DNA of 41,383 bases from Peronospora farinosa (lineage: Eukaryota; Oomycota; Peronosporomycetes; Peronosporales; Peronosporaceae), in contig CANTFK010000608.1 of NCBI GenBank assembly GCA_947646735.1, positions 1 through 41,383 on the forward strand. The letters are read 5' to 3'. Shown piece after piece: positions 1 through 9,062 of the stretch. The first letter of the stretch is position 1, and every line of letters starts with the position of its first letter. The notes beneath the pieces were generated by a model. The model saw only the letters and a list, made by a program, of their open reading frames with translations, ran no database searches and was not told the DNA's origin. The position numbers and the translations under genes were made by a program.

Positions 1-1016
1 CATGTAATAGGTTGCCCGATTACACGTTTTCCCATGCCGTGCTCGTCTTTTGGCTAGGAGAAGGGTTTCGGCTCTGCCGATTTGAACGTTGCTTTCGTAA
101 CGGACAGTTAGGGCGGAGATGCCTAGTGCTTCCACACATGTAACATCTACGGATGTTATCTTGCTGCTCTGCAGCTTGAAGCTAATATTTTTTCCCTTCA
201 GCATGGCTGAGGTTAATGGGTTCGGCCCTGTTAGAGGCGTTTACATTATACCATGGCAGACTATAGCGAGCAGATTCGAATTTAAACTCAGCCTTAAGCG
301 ATATGTTCACTGCCTCTTCAAAAGTCGAAAGCTGGACACGAAAAACTTCTGTCCTGGCGACCCCAGTATGCAGTCCTTCCATACAAAATAGTTACTTGAA
401 CTTCCTCTGCCAGAGGGTCCTGCTGCATAGCAGCAATGAGAGCTCTCAACTCTTGGACGTACTCCAAAAATTCTTTCTTACCCTGTCGGGTAGCTAAGAA
501 GCGTGAGCGCACACGATAAGCCTAATTAGGCGGTGCAAACACTCAAAAATTGCTTTTTAAGCATTTCCCATGTGGAAAATGCGGCATTTACAGAGACATC
601 GCTCGTTAGAGCCTACTCTCTATCTCTTCCACCGAGCTTAGAAATGGCTAGGCCAACTCGTTGCTTTTCTGACACGAGCATGGCGCCATCCATTGCCATT
701 TCAGCCTCTCGGATCCAGAGGAGAAGATTTTCTCCCTTTTCCCCTCAAAGTTTTTTACGTTTAAAATGAGTGGTCGAGCCTTTGGCTCTGAATCAGGCAC
801 AGGAACCAGGATATACTGCGTAGGCGCAGCTGACGCTGCCTGGTCATGGACCTGCCCGAGTAGCGTTGCTTCATAACGCATAAAGGCCTCAAGGCGAGCA
901 TTAAGGACCTCCGGGCCTTGGGCCAAAAGGGCCTCGATTTGATCGGGCTCAAAAAACGCAGATAGTTTATATAGTGCGAGTCGTTGCGCCTCAGAGAGGT
1001 GATTATGACTCTCCAT
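1..1016 (-). pseudogene. Ty3/gypsy retrotransposon gag remnant, broken and cut by the window edge
   Basis: Read leftward, this is a retrotransposon capsid (gag) protein. The ATG is at 1014-1016 (MESHNHLSEAQRLALYKL). The frame runs to about 735, where it shifts. The continuation ([17 protein letters not shown]) lies in another frame and meets a TAG where a Trp is expected. Further pieces follow: FLATRQGKKEFLEYVQELRA at about 318-512, GVARTEVFRVQLSTFEEAVN at about 250-380, and a CX2CX4HX4C zinc knuckle (CYMC-GSTRH-LRPNC) at about 110-155. The order capsid-like region then zinc knuckle is that of Ty3/gypsy Gag. At least two frame changes and one or more stops show that the copy is dead. Protease and reverse transcriptase would lie off the left edge. 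Family assignment rests on motif memory of oomycete gypsy gags. Confidence 0.85.
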
Positions 1017-1463
1017 CCTCACAGAGGGTCAGTCTTAAGACTCAGGTGTAGGATTGACTACGAGTGCTACCAAGTGTAGCCCAGCTGCACATCTCTTTAG
1101 CTAGAGGAAGACTTTAGGCTGAAAGCCTCTTAGTTCTAGAGAACTAAATAGAGTTAAGGCTAAAAGCCACTTTGTTCTAAGGAACTACTCAAAGGACTTA
1201 GAAGTCACCCTGTTCTAAGGAACTAGGAAAGAGACTTTTAGTCAGTCAAGCAATAAGCTTAAGGTTCAGCGAACCAACGCACAGGGTGCAAGAACAAGCT
1301 AGAAGCTTAAAGGTTCAGAGAACCAACGCACGAAGTGCACAAGAGAACAAGTCAGAATAAGGGGGAAAAAAATGACTTGCAATCTTAAACTCAAAAGGAG
1401 AACTGATTTTATTTATGCCTTAAGATTTTATGAATAGTCCTACTTTAAGTACACAACACTAGA

Positions 1464-1486
1464 ATAATTACTATAATAGTAATTAT
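1464..1486. repeat. Perfect AT-rich inverted repeat (11-bp arms)
   Basis: ATAATTACTAT, one A, then ATAGTAATTAT form a perfect hairpin with a 1-nt loop inside the putative LTR. It may be a regulatory or termination structure of the element; the function is unknown. Confidence 0.8.
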
Positions 1487-1583
1487 TATATGCAGACTTT
1501 GCTATTGGACGACGTATCGTCTAAACATCTGTGTATAATGTACTTAATACAGCGTTATCGATTTATCGAATCCTAATCGATAA

Positions 1584-1648
1584 GATACGGTATTCGGTAA
1601 TACCAGCGTTAAAGATGCGGTATTCGGTAATACCGTATCTTTAACGCT
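1584..1648. repeat. 20-bp-arm hairpin overlapping a 21-bp direct repeat
   Basis: Positions 1605-1624 pair with 1629-1648 around the tetraloop CGGT, with one mismatch in 20. The GGTATTCGGTAATACC core also occurs at 1588-1604, so 1584-1604 and 1614-1634 form a direct repeat of 21 bp with one difference and a period of 30. The structure sits in the putative LTR. Confidence 0.8.
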
Positions 1649-1859
1649 GATACTTAATACCTCTCTAAGAGAAGTATCAAAATGCATTATATGCAATAAA
1701 GGGAAACTTCAACCGTAAACTTTTGGAATGATGTTACACGTCGGACCCTTAATTAGGCATCTAAAGTATAAAATGTAGTCATGAAAAAATATTAGTTTTT
1801 GTCAAAAAAAGTAGTTTTTATCAAAATCTGATCCGAAGAAAATATAGATGATCCACCCT

Positions 1860-1880
1860 CTCATTTGACATTCATTCTTC
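1860..1880 (+). promoter_or_regulatory. Oomycete-type initiator (Inr) upstream of the ALIX gene
   Basis: CTCATTTGACATTCATTCTT contains two matches to the oomycete initiator core (TCAYTYY-like), TCATTTG and TTCATTCTT. They end only about 9 nt before the ATG at 1887. Oomycete genes commonly have such Inr elements and very short leaders. The start site itself is inferred. Confidence 0.4.
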
Positions 1881-1886
1881 TAAAAC

Positions 1887-4511
1887 ATGCTCGGCATTGG
1901 ATTTAAGCTCAGCGATACGTCCGTGTCCTCTCTCTGTAGCTCGCTCAATGAGTTTCTGAGTCGCGAATACGCGTCTGATATGGACGTAAGAGAGACACAG
2001 ATGCATCAGAAGGCGCTAAGTCAATTCAAACAGCTCAAGACCGACGTAGATCTCGTGCGTACGCCCTCTGCTATCTCTCGCCATGTGTTACTGCGTTATT
2101 TTGCGCAATTGGACAAGATGGAGCAGCGTTTTCCATGCAATGGTGATGCATCCTCTACACGGACGCCGTTGCAGCTTCAATTTACGTGGACCGACTCGTT
2201 TTGTCCGCGGAAAAAGAGCACACAAGCAGGAATTTCTTTTGAAAAAGCAGCCGTTATGTTCAATATCGGGGCTTTAGAGAGTCAATTAGGTGTCCAGACA
2301 GACCGTAGTACGGTTGAGGGACTTAAAATAGCCTGTCACCACTTTATGAGAGCCGCAGGAGCTTTCAAAGAAGTGAAAGACAAGATTATTGAGCAGACAT
2401 TAGGTATTCGAACACCTGACATGAGTGCTGAAGGACTAGGATTGCTTACGTACTTGATGCTGGCTCAAGCTCAGACGTGTTTCTATGAAAAAGCTATCAA
2501 AGACCAAATGAAGGACGCGATCAAAGCGATGCTCGTGCAACAAGCACTGGACTATTACGTCTCAGCACTGGAATTCTGTCGCTCATCGGCTTTGGCGGGA
2601 GCGATTGACACGTCGTGGGGAGCACATTTGCAGTTCCAAGTGCATTGTATGCGTGCGGCTACGCAATATTGGCAAGGAATGGCGTCTAAGGCGGTAGCCC
2701 TCGATCGGGGAGAAGGGTACGGTGAGGAGATCGCGAGGCTTGTTGCCGCGGATGCGGAATGCAATGAGGCATTCAAAGTAGTGACACAGAACAAACTGCC
2801 TACGTCGCTATTTCAGTCTGCGCAAGCGTTACAGCGCGTGGTGCGGGAACATCTTGAAGTGGCGAAGAAAGACAATGCCAGTGTTTATCTGGAGAACGTG
2901 CCAAAATTCTCCGAACTACCAGCGGTAGGAAAAGCTGCAATGGTCAAGCCTCTGGCGTTCACATTGGATGAGTTGAAGGACGAACTTGGAGGCGTGGATC
3001 TGTTTGAGCAGTTTGTGCCCAAGGACCTGCTTCTCCGGGCTGGTAACGTGAAACAAGAAATCAAAGCGATTTTGGAGCAAACGGCAGACAAGATATGTAA
3101 GAGCAACGAAGCTGCCAAGGAGAAACTTCACTCCATGGAATTGCCTGCCTCAATCGAAGCCTTTGAAAAGACCAGCGATAATGGCATTCCACGTACGATA
3201 TGGCAGCGCATTCAGTACGTTAAGACAACAACAGCTTCTACTACGATGGGTACTGGTGGACCGAAAGGCAATCCGATCGTGGCTTTTATTCAGCAGCAAC
3301 TCCATGAGAATCAACGAATGTCGGATGATGCGGAGAAGAAACTGCACGTGACTGAGTCGCGTCTAAGCCAAGAAGAAGTCGAGGACAACGCGTGCCGACA
3401 AAATTACGGTGATAAGTGGGCTCGTCCTCTGTCCACTTTATTGAATCAGAATTTTCGAGCAGACATTGATCGGTATTACCGTTTGGTGAAGGAGGCGAAA
3501 ACATCCGATCGTAAGGTTCGAGAGAAGCTCAACGAAAACCAGGACAATCTGGAGGCATTGTCGCGGTCTAAGGCAAGCCTTGATAATGAGTTGCCGGAGT
3601 TACAGCAAAACAACTTCAGCTGTAAGGAAGAGATAGCGCAGGTGTCTTCGCTGTTGCTGCGACTTGGTCAGCTTGTGGAGGAAAAACAGCACGTCTTATG
3701 TGATTTTAGAGAGTCGTACGACAAGTTTGACGCTCTTCCTGCGCTATTGAGTGGAAACGATGCTGACGCCGTCTTCACTGATCATACACTTGAAACCGAA
3801 AAGCAGTTCTTTCGCGACCATTTTGAAGGGAAAATCTCTGCTATATGTGAAGAAGAGCAGAACGTGCTCGGAGACCTAATAGAGGCCAACGCTCGTTTTG
3901 AAGCAAAGAAAGATACCGATTATGTGCTGCACGAACGTCAAACGTTTCTTCAGCACTTAAGCGATGCTGTTGACGCTTTCGAACAGCTTGAATCACACGT
4001 CAAAGAAGGAGCAAAGTTTTACGATGAGCTTAGTATTCGAATCGCGCAGTTACATCAAACGGTAGAGGACCATTGTTCTGCGCGCGAGCTTGAAAAACGC
4101 GAGCTAGAGATGAATTTGGCCGCTGACGAAGAAATGAGACAACACGAGGCCGAAGACGCAGCTCTGGCTCAGAAGATGATGGAGGATATGAGATTGTGGA
4201 ATGCCACTGCTGGGCCAAATATCAACGATGAGGCATTAGCTCGGCAATTGGCGGGAAGCACTTCACAGTACTATCAGCCTTCACAGCAAGCGCCAACGCC
4301 TCCTTCTTACGATTATGCGAGATTGCAGCCTCAGCAACAACAGCGTCCGTTTGCACAATACCAGCAAACTCAAGACCCCACACAGCGACCTTTACACGAC
4401 AACAGCTCAGTATCATCTGCCCCGCCTCCTCCGTATGGAGGAACATACAATCAACCGCAGCAACACCACCCATCACAGACACGAAATTTCTATCAGTATC
4501 CTGGAGTGTAA
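1887..4511 (+). CDS. ALIX/Bro1-family ESCRT adaptor protein
   Basis: The single uninterrupted frame of 874 residues fits ALIX (PDCD6IP), Bro1 and Rim20, which link ESCRT-III to cargo and act in multivesicular-body sorting, membrane repair and cytokinesis. The N-terminal ~360 residues read as a Bro1 domain: MLGIGFKLSD start, FTWTDSF at about 99-105, FEKAAVMFNIGAL at 118-130 and LMLAQAQTCFYEKA at about 190. Residues ~360-720 are helical and charged like the V domain. The tail from about 770 is Gln/Pro/Tyr-rich with PPPPYGG and PTPPSYDY, resembling the ligand-binding tails of ALIX proteins. Length matches human ALIX (868). The ATG is chosen because it begins the conserved Bro1 start. The neighbour on the left is the retroelement. 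Confidence 0.93.
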   Translation: MLGIGFKLSDTSVSSLCSSLNEFLSREYASDMDVRETQMHQKALSQFKQLKTDVDLVRTPSAISRHVLLRYFAQLDKMEQRFPCNGDASSTRTPLQLQFTWTDSFCPRKKSTQAGISFEKAAVMFNIGALESQLGVQTDRSTVEGLKIACHHFMRAAGAFKEVKDKIIEQTLGIRTPDMSAEGLGLLTYLMLAQAQTCFYEKAIKDQMKDAIKAMLVQQALDYYVSALEFCRSSALAGAIDTSWGAHLQFQVHCMRAATQYWQGMASKAVALDRGEGYGEEIARLVAADAECNEAFKVVTQNKLPTSLFQSAQALQRVVREHLEVAKKDNASVYLENVPKFSELPAVGKAAMVKPLAFTLDELKDELGGVDLFEQFVPKDLLLRAGNVKQEIKAILEQTADKICKSNEAAKEKLHSMELPASIEAFEKTSDNGIPRTIWQRIQYVKTTTASTTMGTGGPKGNPIVAFIQQQLHENQRMSDDAEKKLHVTESRLSQEEVEDNACRQNYGDKWARPLSTLLNQNFRADIDRYYRLVKEAKTSDRKVREKLNENQDNLEALSRSKASLDNELPELQQNNFSCKEEIAQVSSLLLRLGQLVEEKQHVLCDFRESYDKFDALPALLSGNDADAVFTDHTLETEKQFFRDHFEGKISAICEEEQNVLGDLIEANARFEAKKDTDYVLHERQTFLQHLSDAVDAFEQLESHVKEGAKFYDELSIRIAQLHQTVEDHCSARELEKRELEMNLAADEEMRQHEAEDAALAQKMMEDMRLWNATAGPNINDEALARQLAGSTSQYYQPSQQAPTPPSYDYARLQPQQQQRPFAQYQQTQDPTQRPLHDNSSVSSAPPPPYGGTYNQPQQHHPSQTRNFYQYPGV

Positions 4512-5267
4512 CAGGAGACCCAGTATTGCTCGCTGTAGTCGTGAGGTCCGCTGGAGGTTCAGTTTGTGTTATTACTTATGTTAGTAATAATTTCTCGAGG
4601 CGCATCATCAGTGCCATCGATTGATCAGGTCGAAACAACATGATGTCATGAACTCAGAACGAGCGCTGATTTTGAGATGCAGGTATCCGTTTGCTTGGTA
4701 GACTGCTTGTTTGACGCGGAATGTAGTGCGAAATCAGACACAAATTACTTGGGACTCGGTTATCCACTTCAGGTGTTTAGTATTCCGTGGCAGATGTTGC
4801 TCGCCACTCACAAACGAACGAAGTACAATGTTGTCAGCCCCTTGCTGCCTTACAACAATTTGTTGCATTGACCATTTGTTGTCGTATTGTATCACGAATA
4901 CTTGAGTGAGATAGCCAAACGAATCTGGTTTCGGTGGTCCGTTATAACATCCACATCTTCAACATCGCTGCAGCCTTTGGTTTAACGAACTATTTAATCA
5001 TTGAACTCGGTAATGAACGAGGTACAGCCTAACTGTTGCTTGATCGAAGTAGAATCTGTTCATTATGATCCGCGATGTGACGGACAATAGCAATCAGGCA
5101 TCCACGATTGAGATAGCTACATCTATCAGCAAATCCGGGAGTGTCGTCGGAGATGGCAATGAAATTCGTATGTCCAATGCGCCTAGAATCACTTTTTGTG
5201 CTGATACAAAAATTAACAGGAGAGCATTCGTCGAACGAGTCATTCTCGTCTCACCTCGACAAGAGTA
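4512..5267. other. Gene-poor interval after ALIX
   Basis: Only short frames occur here, none with a recognisable motif. The strand-plus frame at 5065-5268 (67 codons) has unremarkable composition and no match I know. It may contain the ALIX 3' end and decayed sequence. Confidence 0.5.
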
Positions 5268-5268
5268 G

Positions 5269-5332
5269 TATGTATGTATGTATGTATGTATGTATGTATG
5301 TATGTATGTATGTATGTATGTATGTATGTATG
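5269..5332. repeat. (TATG)16 microsatellite
   Basis: Sixteen perfect TATG units lie 36 bp beyond the 3' end of the minus-strand ORF at 5368-5796. Translation gives YVCM- or YIHT-type repeats, which should not be read as protein. Confidence 0.97.
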
Positions 5333-5367
5333 AAATACCATTGCTTCTTAAGACTATCACGATCAAA

Positions 5368-5796
5368 CTACACAAGTTCCTCATCACTTTTCTTCCACAC
5401 GACCACAATGTCGACAGCATCGGGGAAGGTAAACTGCTGGTCCTGCAAATACCACGATATGATCGTCCATGGCACAAGCTGCGTTGCATTCTGGAGCACT
5501 GCCGTACTACTTGCATCGGATGCAGATGCTTTAACACCATCGAGGAATAGCACGTCCAGCTTTGTCGTTGGGTCCTGGCGATAGGTGAGTCTCTGCTTTT
5601 GCACGTGGTAGAGTATCATGGTCGTGCCTGGTTTTGCTTGAAACTCCATCGCATCCAGCTCCTTACGTAGCCGATCTTGTAATACACTGATGCGCTCATT
5701 CGGAGAAATTTCGACGGTCACTACACGAACATTCTCGCTTTCCGTGCTCAGCAAACATTCCAGACGTAGCATTATCAATTGTGCTTGAACGACCAT
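5368..5796 (-). CDS. Small protein with possible Crinkler-like (ubiquitin-fold) N-terminal domain
   Basis: The frame encodes 142 residues from an ATG at 5794-5796 to a TAG. A second Met at residue 9 (MLRLECLL) is an equally good start. The pattern, an opening hydrophobic strand (LRLECLL), a charged helix (SVLQDRLRKELD), then a closing FPDAVDIVVVW strand, resembles the ubiquitin-like header found in oomycete Crinkler (CRN) proteins and related host-translocated or nuclear proteins. No LxLFLAK or HVLVxxP motif is visible and no secretion signal is evident. The CRN relation is therefore tentative, and it could be an unrelated ubiquitin-like protein. No C-terminal effector domain follows, because the TAG is followed within 36 bp by the microsatellite. 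Confidence 0.5.
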   Translation of the reverse strand: MVVQAQLIMLRLECLLSTESENVRVVTVEISPNERISVLQDRLRKELDAMEFQAKPGTTMILYHVQKQRLTYRQDPTTKLDVLFLDGVKASASDASSTAVLQNATQLVPWTIISWYLQDQQFTFPDAVDIVVVWKKSDEELV

Positions 5797-7484
5797 GATT
5801 AAATACTTGAAAGATTGAAATGGACCTGAAAATATAACATAATACGAGCGTATCTAAGCTTATTTGTCAGCAGGAAGTCGAACCATCATATGTTCCAACC
5901 TAAGACGGATGTCACGCACAATACTAAGACGGATGTCACGCACGGTATTAGAAGATTTCATTCCAAAACCAATTAACTTGCTGCTGCAACCTGCTGATCC
6001 GACTGTTTTGGTAAAAGGTCATGGCATAAAGGTCGTTTCATCCCTTCACTAACTCTGACATTTGCCTTAACGATGGGACGCGTTTACTTCGAAAATCTGC
6101 GTCAGTTACTTCAACACGCCCAGCGCTCGTGCATTCATTGAACTTGCACGCAATACCAATCCATTGCTCACCACTAGCACCGCCAAAGTCTACAAAGTCT
6201 ACAAGCTGCATCTGTCGTCTTCATGCGATATCGTTGCAACTTCACGATAAGCAACAGATGTTCCGACGAAACGTAATCATGGCCACGGTATGCTGATGTC
6301 CATCTCTCGCACCGGATTTTTGGATTGCATGTCCGACCTTGGAGTTTGTGTGGCACCTGATGCACGACAGTGGAATACTGCATTATACTGCAGCATACAT
6401 GATACGATTGCACGACAAGACAATCCTAAGTCAGAATCTTGGTACACCGAGTATCGGATACCTCATGGTACCCGGTAACCAGCCACGATTTGCCGTATTA
6501 CGAATCGTGGATTACTCCATCTCTCCATCGGTTTGCCACAAATCGACGCGGTACCACAGTTGGATACATGCGACAGCAGTGGGCATCGTTCTCTCTATGC
6601 AAAAAAACGAGCCAATGAAGCTTTTAGAAAGAATTATCCCGCTTTGCACTATTCCTGGCAATCGCCATCGATGATAAAAGGAAGAATGCTCGATGTACTT
6701 GAGCGTGTCCGAGCACGGCGGATATTCTAGTGAGCAACGCCGCAACGTTGCTGCTTACAGTCGTTTAGGTTCAGAAATGGTCCATGTTTGCGCTCCCCAA
6801 TTGGCGTGTCGCAGGTCGGAACGTCATCAGGGTCAAAACCGGGCCTGCCATCATCAGCTGTGACGAGCTTAGTTTATTCTAGATGCTTGCTATCAGAGCA
6901 TTTGTGCTAATATTCTGGCTGCGGTGTTGAGGCGGTGTAGGGTGGGTGCCCCAATTCGCCGACGCAATCAAGACACCATCATATGCAGAGACGAGCGTTG
7001 CAAATCACCACATGTATTTCCTGAACTGCTACACGTATTTCCCTTTTTATGGTGTTGCTTACTACCGGCATATGTGGATTACTCCGGTAGTCGCCACTGT
7101 GGTGCCGGCGCCATCGGGTGAGTGAGCCTTAGTGCCGGCAGCCTCGCCAGAGAGTATGTGGGAAACGTGGAATGCTTTTGCTGTGCTATTTGATCAGCTG
7201 ACGGAATCAGGCTGAGCTACAGGCGAACAATGCTCCCATGTCCACCCCGTGATCACATGTGCCATCATACTCGCGTCCTTCTCTTCCCCGCTTAGTTTAC
7301 GTAATCGCTCGTAGGTGTCGCGCGGGATAGGGTTTACGAACAAATAGCAAGATATTAATTACCAGCATGATTGTGTCTGCCACACATCCAGACTGTCCGC
7401 AATCTTGGTGCGGCCAACATGGTATTTCAAAATTTGCCATCCAAGTGGCAAGTGACCTGCCTATTCATCAGCAACATCGCAAAA
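5797..7484. other. Gene-poor interval, possibly with decayed coding fragments
   Basis: About 1.7 kb lacks a supported gene. It holds a 24-bp tandem duplication (5900-5923/5924-5947) and a 49-codon open stretch at 6101-6250 (+; VSYFNTPSARAFIELARNTN...) with protein-like composition but no start and no family I recognise. Longer frames at 6339-6674 also match nothing. The last ~150 bp probably contain the promoter of the zinc-finger gene. Confidence 0.45.
5900..5947. repeat. 24-bp tandem duplication
   Basis: CTAAGACGGATGTCACGCAC is present twice at a 24-bp spacing (5900 and 5924), with only the last few bases of the unit differing. It appears to be a recent local duplication in non-coding sequence. 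Confidence 0.85.
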
Positions 7485-8348
7485 ATGGCTACCTTTCAAG
7501 TATTGTCCTCCGCTGGTCCTGCTCACAGTTTCTCGCAGCCCTTCCTGTCACAACCCTTCGCGGCGCCGTTCAGCCAGCAGTCGCTGTCGGACTACTCGCC
7601 ACTCGCGCTCTTTGCCGCGGCGGAACAGGTGCAACAGCACTCGCTGCAGTCCGCGACGCCCACGCTCAATCTAAACGTTGACCCGAAACTTCCTTCGCTC
7701 GCGGGCTTGCTGAAGCAGATGCAGATGACCTCACCCACGGCGTCCGGTGAACCGTGTCCGCAGCACCTTCGGCTGAGCCCAGTGTCACGACGCCTCGCCA
7801 TGCCCCCGCTGCGCACCGTGATCAGTCCCACCATGACCAAGCGCGTGCTACCTGCAAAATCAATGCTGCAGACGCCGCTGCCTAGGTTGGGATCCATTGC
7901 AATGCAGTCGCACCCACAGATGAGATCGTCTATGGGTCCAAGCTTCCCCAGCAAGAAGCGCTCGTGGGCTGACGCCACTCCCGTCCAGGAAGTGATGTAC
8001 CCAGCCAAGTCTCGCGCGTCATCCTGCAGCCAATCCACACATCGCAGTCGTGCGTCCAAATACTGTAGGATTGAGGGCTGTGAGCGCGTCTCGCAGCGCA
8101 ACAACTTGTGCCACAGTCATGGCGGTAAACGGTTGTGCAAGGAGGAAAGTTGCTCGTCCAAGGATCGCGGCAATGGGTTTTGTATCAAGCACGGCGGTGG
8201 CAAGATCTGCTCCATGTTTGGTTGTGAGAAGAAGGCTCGGCGGAAAGGGATGTGTACGCAGCACTTTCGCATAACAGACGAGCACAAGGTAGACAGCGTC
8301 GTATCCTCTCCTTGCATGACCAAGCGTAGGGCATCTTGGTCCATCTAA
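7485..8348 (+). CDS. CxxC-HGGG zinc-finger protein (WRKY19-like type of oomycetes)
   Basis: The protein has 287 residues from the ATG at 7485 (MATFQVLSSAGPAHSF). An upstream in-frame ATG at 7419 would add 22 residues. The first ~190 residues are Ser/Pro/Gln-rich and look disordered. Residues 194-262 hold three or four short repeats of Cys-x4-Cys ... Cys-x2-His separated by HGGK and HGGGK linkers (CRIEGC, CHSHGG, CKEESC, CIKHGGG, CSMFGC, CTQH). This HGGG zinc-ribbon-like array occurs with WRKY19-like proteins in plants and is abundant as a stand-alone domain in oomycetes. It presumably binds nucleic acid in the nucleus, but no target is known from the sequence. No WRKYGQK motif is present. It ends with a basic MTKRRASWSI tail. 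Confidence 0.8.
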   Translation: MATFQVLSSAGPAHSFSQPFLSQPFAAPFSQQSLSDYSPLALFAAAEQVQQHSLQSATPTLNLNVDPKLPSLAGLLKQMQMTSPTASGEPCPQHLRLSPVSRRLAMPPLRTVISPTMTKRVLPAKSMLQTPLPRLGSIAMQSHPQMRSSMGPSFPSKKRSWADATPVQEVMYPAKSRASSCSQSTHRSRASKYCRIEGCERVSQRNNLCHSHGGKRLCKEESCSSKDRGNGFCIKHGGGKICSMFGCEKKARRKGMCTQHFRITDEHKVDSVVSSPCMTKRRASWSI

Positions 8349-9062
8349 ACAGTGGCCCAATGAGGTCTTCGTATTGCTAGTCTTAGTTAATCGTATAAGT
8401 TACTCGTGTGAGCGACATATGTCGTGGTTGACCCTGTTCAGATTGGTGTGTTTCAGTCAAATGTACTGCCTTTTCTTCTCAAGAGTGGTCTACATCTGCA
8501 TCTAAGAAAGATTAGAGTGCACAGGTTGTATGTATACTTCCCTTCCTTGGACGCAATCATCCACGAACGGAGTGCCACGCATGCAGCATCCCAAGCACTA
8601 CTGTTTTGTTCTTGTCGAGCGGCACCGGCTTAGGAACAAGGCATGGCCGTAACGGTGGTTTAAGCCCGTCAAAGGTTGATATCAACCACCGCGTCCTGCC
8701 AAAAGTGTCCATTTTGGCAGCCGTTGAAGCTTAAGCAGTGTCCCGTCTGCCTGTGGGATGGTTCGTCAGAAAAATCAATGAATAATCGCAATTTGATAGT
8801 TTTAACGAATAAAATGACGATGTTTTGAAAATGAAGGAGTGTACCTCGTCTCAGCAGTTTCTGACCAATCGCAGTCGTCCAAAAAATGAAAGGTTATCAT
8901 CTTTACCTCTTAAATGTTATTAGTCTAGAATCCTTTCAAAATACTTATATTCGGACAAATTAGCTAACCTTTAGTAATTTGTCTTGTTTAGGGGATCAGG
9001 ATGTTGATGCAAACAATGCTCAAACGCCAATTTACCTGCAGCAAGAGCCAAGACATCGAACG
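8349..9062. other. Intergenic region with inverted repeats and a likely G6PD leader intron end
   Basis: No gene is supported here. The interval contains a cluster of inverted repeats (8653-8719). Just before the G6PD frame lies a plausible splice acceptor: GCTAAC (branch-like, 8962-8967), a T-rich tract and TTTAG ending at 8990. A non-coding or short coding first exon may therefore lie between 8349 and 8900. Confidence 0.4.
8653..8719. repeat. Cluster of three inverted repeats
   Basis: CGGTGGTT (8653-8660) pairs with AACCACCG (8684-8691). GGTTGATATCAACC (8674-8687) is a perfect 14-bp palindrome. TGCCAAAA (8697-8704) pairs perfectly with TTTTGGCA (8712-8719) around GTGTCCA. The density suggests a transposon end or a folded regulatory element. 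Confidence 0.7.

Larger units (their letters stand above)
1075..1738 (-). repeat. Putative LTR of the gypsy remnant
   Basis: The segment upstream of gag is bounded by TGTA...TACA, the short inverted ends expected of an LTR, and is about 664 bp long. On the minus strand it is followed directly by CTTGGTAGCACTCG, which could serve as a tRNA primer-binding site (TGG start) about 50 nt before the gag ATG. Inside are a roughly 48-bp tandem repeat (1255-1298 and 1303-1351), three copies of a short palindromic GTTCTA(A/G)GGAACTA-like motif and strong hairpins (1464-1486, 1605-1648). The partner LTR is outside the window, so the ends are inferred and no target-site duplication can be tested. Confidence 0.5.

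Noticed and set aside
5094..5540. Minus-strand frame with repeated YIHT and its plus-strand counterparts with YVCM
   Set aside because: The repeats are translations of the (TATG) microsatellite, and the frame overlaps the 142-residue ORF in another phase.
8979..9062. Extended G6PD start at 8979
   Set aside because: The codon is TTG and follows a likely splice acceptor, so it is not a credible eukaryotic start.
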